In this document: piece by piece, positions 1-5,130 of the stretch
Position numbering within the stretch: position 1 is the first letter of the stretch
How the letters are laid out: each line of letters opens with the position of its first letter
DNA from: DATFAS01 sp035254305
GTDB taxonomy: Bacteria; Bacillota; Bacilli; Aneurinibacillales; RAOX-1
DNA length: 6,110 bases
Reading direction: 5' to 3'
Assembly (NCBI GenBank): GCA_035254305.1
Contig: DATFAS010000267.1
Location: forward strand, 1 to 6,110
The notes under the pieces: generated by a model
Told to the model about the DNA's origin: nothing
The model's input: the letters and a program-made list of their open reading frames with translations, nothing else
The model's database searches: none
Translations under genes and position numbers: made by a program

Positions 1-850
1 CACTCCAACTGCTACCGTAAATGGTTCTACGATCAATGTATCTGCTACAGCAGGGGCAACGATTAAGCTGTTAAACAAGCAAGATAATCTTCTACTAGAT
101 TCGAAGATTGCGGATACGAATGGAAAGGTAGAGTTTGTGAACTTAAAAAATGGAACGTATGATGTGAAACAAGTAGTATCAGGCAAAGAAAGTGCAGCAA
201 CCATGGATCTTGTGGTGAAAGTTGATCTGCCAACTCCAATCAATAAGGTAGAGCATAAGAAGTATTTAGCGGGTTATCCAGATGGAACCTTTAGACCGGA
301 TCAAACACTTACAAGAGCAGAAATGGCATCACTGATTTCTCGCTTAACTAGTGTGGAAGGGAATTCACCTGACTCCTATAAAGATGTTCCATTAAATCAT
401 TGGGCGAAGAATAGTATTGACCAATTAGCCCAACAAGAAATTATGAGTGGTTATCCGAACGGAACCTTCGCACCAGAACAACCGGTAACAAGAGCAGAAA
501 TGGCTTCCATTGTAGCCAAGTGGAAGCAGATCCCTATATCATCAAGTCAATCTGTGGACTTTACAGATATCCAGGGACATTGGGCACAGAATACGATCGA
601 GGCGATAAAAGAAGCTGGTTGGATGAGTGGGTATGCAGATGGAACCTTTAAACCTGATCAGTTTATCACCCGAGCAGAAGCTGCTGCCATTCTTAACCGA
701 GTACTGAAACGTGGACCTCTTCAAGGAGTAACAGAATCTTCTTTTACGGATGTGCCTGAATCACACTGGGCATTTGGACAAATCGAAGAGGCTGCACTTG
801 ACCATTATTTCATCATAGGATCCAATGGTGCAGAAGTTATAACAAAATAA
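1..850 (+). CDS. C-terminal part of an SLH-domain surface protein (5' end outside window)
   Basis: The reading frame is open from base 2 to the TAA at 848-850, giving 282 visible residues; the real start lies upstream. Residues about 1-75 look like a small beta-rich Ig-like or carboxypeptidase-regulatory-like segment (NGSTINVSATAGATIKL, then LKNGTYDVKQ). From about residue 86 come SLH repeats: GYPDGTFRPDQTLTRAE, GYPNGTF..VTRAE and GYADGTF..ITRAE, with the FxDV/DI..HWA half before repeats two and three, and a final unpaired half (FTDVPESHWA). SLH domains bind pyruvylated secondary cell-wall polysaccharide, so the protein is probably secreted and wall-anchored by its C-terminus. The first repeat lacks the HWA half, which I recall from other SLH proteins of Paenibacillaceae. 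What the N-terminal part does cannot be seen. It converges with the minus-strand operon to its right. The GTG at 137 is internal, not a start. Confidence is high for the SLH call and nil for a specific enzyme function. Confidence 0.93.
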   Translation, partial: TPTATVNGSTINVSATAGATIKLLNKQDNLLLDSKIADTNGKVEFVNLKNGTYDVKQVVSGKESAATMDLVVKVDLPTPINKVEHKKYLAGYPDGTFRPDQTLTRAEMASLISRLTSVEGNSPDSYKDVPLNHWAKNSIDQLAQQEIMSGYPNGTFAPEQPVTRAEMASIVAKWKQIPISSSQSVDFTDIQGHWAQNTIEAIKEAGWMSGYADGTFKPDQFITRAEAAAILNRVLKRGPLQGVTESSFTDVPESHWAFGQIEEAALDHYFIIGSNGAEVITK

Positions 851-900
851 GATATAGAGAAAGGCCTTCAATGCAGGCCATTGGAAAAAACCGCGATTTT
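851..900. other. Spacer with a weak inverted repeat after the SLH gene
   Basis: Short overlapping inverted repeats occur just after the SLH stop codon: GGCCT (863-867) with AGGCC (875-879), and CAATG (869-873) with CATTG (879-883). An A-run follows on the plus strand, so this is not a standard intrinsic terminator for plus-strand transcription. I see no gene here. Confidence 0.3.
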
Positions 901-962
901 TAAAAATGAAAAAAAATAAAAGTCAAACGAGCCTTTAGAAATGATTCTAAGGCTCGTTTGAC
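901..962 (-). terminator. Rho-independent terminator, probably for the minus-strand operon
   Basis: Arms 922-940 (GTCAAACGAGCCTTTAGAA) and 945-962 (TTCTAAGGCTCGTTTGAC) pair over 18 bp with one bulged base and an ATGA loop. On the minus strand the hairpin is followed by a T-rich run (complement of 901-921, nearly all A on the plus strand). This is the classic layout for stopping transcription coming from the right. On the plus strand no T-run follows directly (GTGCAGGGGG comes next), so use for the SLH gene is less clear. It lies 284 bp beyond the stop of the last operon gene. Confidence 0.65.
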
Positions 963-1031
963 GTGCAGGGGGACATTTTTGTAACCCCTAAAACAACTTA
1001 TTTTCAAAACGGGTCACTTTGTAAGTGCCCC
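963..1031. repeat. Two degenerate G-rich boxes, possible insertion-sequence end remnant
   Basis: GGGGGACATTTTTGTAACCCC (968-988, written here as box 1) and GGGTCACTTTGTAAGTGCCCC (1011-1031, box 2) are similar and in the same orientation. Spaced direct repeats near a terminus are known from transposon ends that bind multimeric transposases, such as the IS21 type, but no transposase is present in the window. The segment sits exactly between a terminator hairpin and a headless RHS fragment, which fits a rearrangement scar. The IS assignment is inference. Confidence 0.3.
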
Positions 1032-1268
1032 GGAGGTTTAAATCGATATGCGTATGTCAATGGAAATCCGATTTCTTATATAGACCCATTTGGTTTAAGA
1101 AGTGATGGAGATTCAAAATGGTTACAAGGTGGTGATTTCTTACTTGATGTAATGCCATATGTAGTTTTGATTACGGGTACGAGTTATGCTATCAAGCTAA
1201 TCATAACTCGTACCACGTGTATGAAAAAGAAAAAACAGATGGTGTCTCAAGAATTAACTAAACTTTGA
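1032..1268 (+). pseudogene. RHS-repeat core C-terminal fragment, 5'-truncated
   Basis: Bases 1032-1100 encode GGLNRYAYVNGNPISYIDP followed by FGL. This is the end of the RHS-associated core domain, which normally reads GGLN-YAYV-NP--YIDP-GL. In intact RHS polymorphic toxins this core is preceded by over a thousand residues of YD repeats and followed by a variable toxin tip. Here the homology begins abruptly at Gly-Gly-Leu, and the in-frame codons before it (963-1031) do not look like RHS. After DPFGL come about 55 residues, including a hydrophobic stretch (LLDVMPYVVLITGTSYAIKLII), ending at TGA 1266-1268; I cannot assign a toxin family. The 3' end overlaps the end of the minus-strand HMGL-cupin gene by 22 bp. 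The frame is open back to a GTG at 963, but no convincing start or RBS is seen. It is best read as a relic of an RHS gene. Confidence 0.7.
1176..1214. repeat. Perfect 13-bp inverted repeat with 13-nt loop
   Basis: GGTACGAGTTATG (1176-1188) and CATAACTCGTACC (1202-1214) are perfectly complementary and separated by 13 nt. It lies 33 bp past the stop of the HMGL-cupin gene, inside the RHS remnant. Neither side carries a T-run, so it is not a standard terminator. It could be a processing or 3'-end stabilising hairpin for the operon mRNA, or a recombination remnant. Confidence 0.6.
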
Positions 1269-2629
1269 TTGTACTCAGGGGCCAGAACGATATTCGTATA
1301 TGTTCCTTTTCCATTCACATAGTAATAGCTATGTTCCATTCCGGCAGGGATAAAGACAGATGCCGGACTATGCACAAATTGCTCTTCTTCGCCTATTTGC
1401 ACACAACAAGTTAAGCCAGTTCCATCAGATGAGTCTCCCCAGAATATAAATACACTGTCACAGTGATGTGCATGACGATCCACATGATTTTCCGGTGGAT
1501 TTTCATTGAACGTTCGTTGAATAACATATAACGTGGATCGATGATCCACTCTGTTATCCATAAATACCCATCTGGTACCTGGCCCATTACGGTGATATTT
1601 TAATTCATCTGCCCCTTTAACAAAAGGTTCTCCAATCTGCATTTTATAAGGGAGTTTGGCTAATTTCGGTAATTCAGCACGCTTGTTCACCACTGTACGA
1701 GTACGTCCTACTAACTCAGGCGTATAAGCCTCATAGCTATGAGGCTGCTTTTGGACGGCTTGTGCATGATAGTGACAAGTGTGTGTGAACGCATGCTTTC
1801 CCACTACAGGTCTTAAATGATCTGGACGAAATCCAGTTGCCAATTGCACGCATTTTGACAACATAGGAATCCGATCAAGAGGGAAGCGTTGCACATCTCT
1901 CTTCTTCTGTAGCAGCACAGCGAACTGGAGAAGATCGACGATACCGGTTCTTTCTCCAATTCCTAGAACAGAAGTATCAATGACAGATGCCCCTGCATCG
2001 ACAGCAGCTAAAGCATTGGCAAGTGCCAATCCGAAATCATTATGTAGGTGTACTTCAATATCAGGATGAATTTCGGCTATGGCTCTTTTTACAACATTAC
2101 TGCATGTAACGGGTTCCCATACTCCGGTCGTATCTGCCAGACTAATCCGATCCGCCCCTGCGTTGACAGCTACTTTTCCGAGAAGGAAAATATCCTCCCA
2201 AGCCGTTCGAGAGGCATCTTCGATTGTAAAACGCACCTTTAGTCCCAGCTTCTTGGCTTCTTGCACCGCATTCGCGACATGTTCTTTAACCTGATCTGAG
2301 GATTTTCCGTTAAATTTTGTAGAAAGAGATATTTGATTAATAGAAGCCCAAATTCCTACCCACTGGGCATTCGCACGATAAACGGCTTGAATCTCTTCAG
2401 TAACAGCTCGGGCATGCATGAGGATCTCCACTCTATGAGTAGCATTTGCTACATCTCTACAAATTTGTTCCTCTTCAGCGGAAATTCCAGGATGACCCAC
2501 TTCTATGATGTCTACTTGAAACTGTTCCAGTTGGCGAAGAATATGAATTTTATCCTGACTAGTGAGACGAACACCAGGGTGTTGTTCACCTTCTCTAAGA
2601 GTTGTATCTAAGATTTTAAGATGAGCCAA
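1247..2629 (-). CDS. Homocitrate-synthase-like HMGL/pyruvate carboxyltransferase fused to a C-terminal cupin
   Basis: This 460-aa protein has two parts. Residues 3-240 form a DRE-TIM metallolyase barrel: DTTLREGEQ (8-16, with R12 and metal ligand E13), H72, RFTIED (133-138), LADTTG (164-169), EVHLHND (192-198, metal ligands H194 and H196) and IDTSVLGIGERTGI (217-230). The subdomain GKHAFTHTCHYH...SYEAYTPELVG (277-308) follows. The IDTSVLGIGER-GI signature resembles lysine-pathway (Lys20-type) homocitrate synthases. The family condenses an acyl-CoA with a 2-oxo acid. Residues about 340-455 form a cupin: H386 and H388, then PAGMEH (428-433) and N446 fit the metal-binding motifs, though the usual first-motif Glu is not obvious. 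The start is TTG, supported by AGAGGAGG 8 nt upstream. It is the last gene of the operon, 24 nt after the hydrolase. Actual substrate is unknown. There is no other lysine-pathway or nif gene here, so a specialised pathway is more likely. Confidence 0.9.
   Translation of the reverse strand: MAHLKILDTTLREGEQHPGVRLTSQDKIHILRQLEQFQVDIIEVGHPGISAEEEQICRDVANATHRVEILMHARAVTEEIQAVYRANAQWVGIWASINQISLSTKFNGKSSDQVKEHVANAVQEAKKLGLKVRFTIEDASRTAWEDIFLLGKVAVNAGADRISLADTTGVWEPVTCSNVVKRAIAEIHPDIEVHLHNDFGLALANALAAVDAGASVIDTSVLGIGERTGIVDLLQFAVLLQKKRDVQRFPLDRIPMLSKCVQLATGFRPDHLRPVVGKHAFTHTCHYHAQAVQKQPHSYEAYTPELVGRTRTVVNKRAELPKLAKLPYKMQIGEPFVKGADELKYHRNGPGTRWVFMDNRVDHRSTLYVIQRTFNENPPENHVDRHAHHCDSVFIFWGDSSDGTGLTCCVQIGEEEQFVHSPASVFIPAGMEHSYYYVNGKGTYTNIVLAPEYNQSLVNS
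1727..1746. repeat. 20-bp perfect palindrome inside the HMGL-cupin gene
   Basis: AGCCTCATAG followed immediately by CTATGAGGCT reads the same on both strands. It encodes part of the SYEAY segment in the subdomain after the barrel. It may be chance within coding sequence, or a hairpin in the mRNA. Confidence 0.5.
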
Positions 2630-2637
2630 CTCGGCTT

Positions 2638-2645
2638 CCTCCTCT
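2638..2645 (-). promoter_or_regulatory. Ribosome binding site that fixes the TTG start of the HMGL-cupin gene
   Basis: On the minus strand AGAGGAGG lies 8 nt before TTG 2629-2627. No ATG or GTG sits in frame close by, and the conserved LKILDTTLREGEQ begins at residue 4, so the TTG is the credible start. Confidence 0.8.
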
Positions 2646-2653
2646 ATCTACTT

Positions 2654-3727
2654 TTATTGTTTCTGTTTCAAAAATTGACTAGTTTCTTCCAATAATTTTT
2701 TTCTGTTTTTTTCGTATATTGCCCAGTGTGTAGCCTCTGGGATGACTACTTCTTTTTTTATCTTCGTACCCGGTAGTTTATCCAGTACATTTTTTTCTGC
2801 AAAAAAATCGGAATCTCCATAAATCACGAGCACAGGTGAAGTAATCTTTGATAAGTCGTAGAGTGGTCGATTGCTCCAAACTGAATAAAGATCTTGAAGA
2901 GGTCCCATCGGACGACGAATCTCATGGTTTTTTCTTTCCTTACTCATTGGGTCCGATTCATTAAATACGTTTCGTACACCGTCCATGGCATCTTGAGTGA
3001 CGAGTTGTCTGCCATCTAGCATCATATGCCAGTGGTGCATCGCTGTATCGAAATCAATAACTTGATAAGCTGGAGCCTGTGGATTAAACTGTCCAGGTGT
3101 CTTTTCGGATTCGAATGGCTTGGTCATTGAAGGAAGTATAAATCCATTCATAAATCCATAGAGAACCAGCTTATTTACAGCTTCAGGTTTCACTATCGCG
3201 TATTCAGCCCCAACCATTGAACCAAATGACCACCCAACGATATTAACTTTATCTACGTTCTGTTTTTTCTTTATGTAATCTATGGCAGTAGTTAGATCTT
3301 GCAGCGCTTCTTTGTGTGTTACCACAGGTTTATTGGATTGCGGCGGCTCATCCATTTCTTTTGGATATGTGGATTTACCGAATCCCCTAAAATCCATAGC
3401 CCAAGTATCGTATCCTTTTCCTGCAAGATCATCCATCCAAGAGTAACCAGACACATCAAAAGCATTGGCTGTCGGCACACTAAATGGCTCAAGAAAAAGT
3501 ACGACTTCATTTTGTGTTGTTGGGTTAACTGGTTTCTTATGACGGAGATAGATTTCCATACCTGCATCAGAACCAGGGATTTGAGTTTCTTCTAATTGAA
3601 TAGTTTCATTAGTTACTTTGGACGCATGCTCGCTACTCTTTGTGTTCACCCCACATCCACTTAGGAAGCTGGTGATACACAAAGATGCAACGATTGATAA
3701 ACTGAACCATTGTTTACTGCACTTCAT
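2654..3727 (-). CDS. Lipoprotein alpha/beta hydrolase
   Basis: The 357-aa product starts with a lipoprotein signal peptide: MKCSKQW, a hydrophobic core, then lipobox LSGC with Cys25 as the expected lipidation site. It should therefore be anchored on the outer face of the membrane. The alpha/beta hydrolase fold is shown by VVLFLEPFSVPTANAFD (75-91), MDFRGFGKS (111-119), the nucleophile elbow GWSFG with Ser167, the acid region VIYGDSD (D305/D307) and ATHW with His334, giving a complete Ser-Asp-His triad. Substrate cannot be told from sequence; an esterase, amidase or lactonase role is possible. The ATG at 3727 is chosen over an in-frame ATG at 3751 because TAGGAGG lies 6 nt before it and because the signal peptide then begins properly. 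The RBS overlaps the stop codon of the preceding membrane-protein gene, so the two are likely coupled. Placement between biosynthetic-type genes suggests extracytoplasmic maturation or detoxification of the product (inference). Confidence 0.88.
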   Translation of the reverse strand: MKCSKQWFSLSIVASLCITSFLSGCGVNTKSSEHASKVTNETIQLEETQIPGSDAGMEIYLRHKKPVNPTTQNEVVLFLEPFSVPTANAFDVSGYSWMDDLAGKGYDTWAMDFRGFGKSTYPKEMDEPPQSNKPVVTHKEALQDLTTAIDYIKKKQNVDKVNIVGWSFGSMVGAEYAIVKPEAVNKLVLYGFMNGFILPSMTKPFESEKTPGQFNPQAPAYQVIDFDTAMHHWHMMLDGRQLVTQDAMDGVRNVFNESDPMSKERKNHEIRRPMGPLQDLYSVWSNRPLYDLSKITSPVLVIYGDSDFFAEKNVLDKLPGTKIKKEVVIPEATHWAIYEKNRKKLLEETSQFLKQKQ

Positions 3728-3733
3728 TGTATT

Positions 3734-3740
3734 CCTCCTA
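3734..3740 (-). promoter_or_regulatory. RBS of the lipoprotein hydrolase overlapping the upstream stop codon
   Basis: On the minus strand TAGGAGG contains the TAG stop of the UPF0756 gene and the Shine-Dalgarno of the hydrolase, 6 nt before its ATG at 3727. This decides the start and points to coupled translation. Confidence 0.8.
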
Positions 3741-4196
3741 TGACGAAACAAAATATTTACATACGGCTACGACTCCGGCCGCAATAATCAATCCGGCGGG
3801 AAGCCCCTTGAAAAAAAGAACAGCAACCAGTGTACCTATGATGACAGCAAACATGATCACGGGTTGTGTTGGAAGAACACCAAGCCCTTTTCCTCCGATA
3901 TAGGAGACAATGAAGCCAGCTAGCAGAGAAAATGCTCCTATCGGCGTAAACAGTTGTTTAGAAAGTTCCACTAGATTTAGCTTTTCATTAGTCATGGGAA
4001 ACAAAAGAAAAATCATGAGGAAGAAAAGCCCGATGTTTAGTGAATACTTTTGAAAAGCTGTAGTGACTGTTTGAATTTGGAGAAGGTAGACTCCAAGAAC
4101 GAGTATAGTGGCAGTTGCCAGAACATAATCTTTTAATAAGGCAAATGCACCTGCAATGAGTATTAGGAATATCACGGCTTGCGTTATTTCAGACAC
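3738..4196 (-). CDS. UPF0756 (DUF441, YeaL-like) membrane protein
   Basis: This 152-aa integral membrane protein has about five or six hydrophobic segments: residues 7-21, 26-41, 53-69, 85-102, 111-129 and 133-147. The C-terminal part, IVSYIGGKGLGVLPTQP, then an IIGTLVAVLFFKGLPAGLIIAAG region, matches my recollection of the YeaL/UPF0756 family (compare IVSWLGGRG, QPQ, LVGT-LGVALFRG-PVGPLIAAG in E. coli YeaL). Length agrees with the family (about 150 aa). Function is unknown for the family. The start is GTG at 4196, only 6 nt after the stop of the second E1-like gene, with just a weak TGAG before it, so expression probably depends on translational coupling. The next gene's RBS overlaps this stop. 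In this operon it could serve in transport or as a membrane partner, but family members also occur as stand-alone genes, so the link to the pathway is inference. Confidence 0.85.
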   Translation of the reverse strand: MSEITQAVIFLILIAGAFALLKDYVLATATILVLGVYLLQIQTVTTAFQKYSLNIGLFFLMIFLLFPMTNEKLNLVELSKQLFTPIGAFSLLAGFIVSYIGGKGLGVLPTQPVIMFAVIIGTLVAVLFFKGLPAGLIIAAGVVAVCKYFVSS

Positions 4197-4202
4197 CTCA
4201 TT

Positions 4203-5063
4203 TTATAAAATCGTATTGTCCCAGCTACCTTCCACTGGTGTTTGGACTTCCACCATTTGTCGATTGGCCAGATTAACTTTAATGAGGTCTGGACCAATAA
4301 TGGGCCTTAAATCATCTCTTTGGACTAGGAATTTAAATGCTTCAAAACTTGCTAGTAACCCAATGATGTTAGCAACAGGAGAGAGCACGGCCCACGAGGC
4401 TTCTTTTTTTACATATGCATTTGCCCACTCCTCATCAACGCCATACTTAACAGAGTAGGCCGCTCGTCGATCTTTCAAGGCGTCGATCTGCTTTTTCATC
4501 TCATCTGTTAATGGATGCCCATATGAAGGATGTCGTAGCACTTTCTCATAAGGATCCGAGGTAGGTGTAAGAGACATAACTCCACCTCGGAATGGTGGTG
4601 TCACCGCGATCCAAATGGATGGAATGCCGAGTTTGGCTGCTGTACGATGGATAATGACACGGGCAACCAGATTATCGGTTGCATCTATAATGATGTCGGT
4701 TCCTTGTAACAATTGTTCTGCATTGTCTTCGGTTACAAATTGTTCCGTTACGCTTACTTGTATGTCTGGGTTAATATCTTCTAATGTTTGTTTAGCAGAT
4801 TCTGCTTTACTCTTATTCAAACGGCTAACTGAACTAAGCATTTGTCTATTTAAATTACTTGCTTCAAAAACATCACGGTCAATCACATGGATCTGTCCGA
4901 TACCCATCCGAGCTAGTTGGATAAGGGTAATTCCGCCAACCCCGCCAGCTCCGACAACGGTTACGCGCCCACTTCTTAGTTTCTCTTGTTCATCCTTGGA
5001 AATAACCCCTAAGTTACGGATAAAACTTGCTTCGTATAAATTTGGAATCGACTGCGTTTCCAT
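4203..5063 (-). CDS. ThiF/MoeB/HesA-family adenylating enzyme (second of a tandem pair)
   Basis: This 286-aa E1-like protein has a Rossmann fold with GAGGVGG (38-44), IDRDVFEASNLNRQ (61-74, with the acidic ribose contact and the Arg finger R73), SKAESAK (K86) and IIDATDN (125-131, D130). These are the residues that bind ATP-Mg and form an acyl-adenylate on a carboxylate in MoeB, ThiF and MccB. A helical region (LTDEMKKQIDAL) and a C-terminal domain ending VEGSWDNTIL follow. There is no cysteine at all from Met1, hence no CxxC zinc pairs and no catalytic Cys, unlike sulfur-carrier activating MoeB or ThiF. No ubiquitin-like partner is encoded nearby. The ATG at 5063 is preceded by AAGGAGGAG at 6 nt; a longer in-frame ATG at 5099 lacks an RBS. 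It is roughly 40% identical by eye (not computed) to the preceding gene, so a duplication is likely. The substrate may be a small-molecule acid or a peptide C-terminus. Confidence 0.9.
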   Translation of the reverse strand: METQSIPNLYEASFIRNLGVISKDEQEKLRSGRVTVVGAGGVGGITLIQLARMGIGQIHVIDRDVFEASNLNRQMLSSVSRLNKSKAESAKQTLEDINPDIQVSVTEQFVTEDNAEQLLQGTDIIIDATDNLVARVIIHRTAAKLGIPSIWIAVTPPFRGGVMSLTPTSDPYEKVLRHPSYGHPLTDEMKKQIDALKDRRAAYSVKYGVDEEWANAYVKKEASWAVLSPVANIIGLLASFEAFKFLVQRDDLRPIIGPDLIKVNLANRQMVEVQTPVEGSWDNTIL

Positions 5064-5069
5064 TTTGTT

Positions 5070-5078
5070 CTCCTCCTT
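5070..5078 (-). promoter_or_regulatory. RBS deciding the start of the second E1-like gene
   Basis: AAGGAGGAG on the minus strand lies 6 nt before ATG 5063, while the in-frame ATG at 5099 is preceded by TATTTTATA with no Shine-Dalgarno. The shorter start also makes the protein nearly the same length as its paralogue (286 against 287 aa). Confidence 0.75.
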
Positions 5079-5130
5079 GTAGCACTGATTGTCCAGCATT
5101 ATAAAATACCAAGACTAACGTTTGAGAAAT

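Noticed and set aside
542..724. Minus-strand 60-codon frame inside the SLH gene
   Set aside because: Antisense shadow of a clear SLH-coding region, with no RBS and no recognisable protein features.
963..1031. N-terminal part of the frame starting at GTG 963 as a real protein start for the RHS fragment
   Set aside because: No RBS, and the codons before GGLN do not resemble RHS sequence; more likely a chance in-frame extension through an element end.
3728..3751. Eight-residue longer start (ATG 3751) for the lipoprotein hydrolase
   Set aside because: It would overlap the UPF0756 gene and add charged residues before the signal peptide; the ATG at 3727 has a perfect RBS.
4615..5082. Plus-strand 155-codon frame opposite the second E1-like gene
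   Set aside because: Long but antisense to a gene with intact catalytic motifs; its translation is Cys/Ser/Thr-rich without any domain pattern, typical of a shadow frame.
5064..5099. 12-residue longer start (ATG 5099) for the second E1-like gene
   Set aside because: No Shine-Dalgarno precedes it, while a strong AAGGAGGAG sits 6 nt before ATG 5063, and the shorter form matches the paralogue in length.
5098..5103. TATAAT on the minus strand between the two E1-like genes as an internal promoter
   Set aside because: The -10 match is perfect, but no acceptable -35 is found 15-18 nt upstream and the region is AT-rich; not enough to call.
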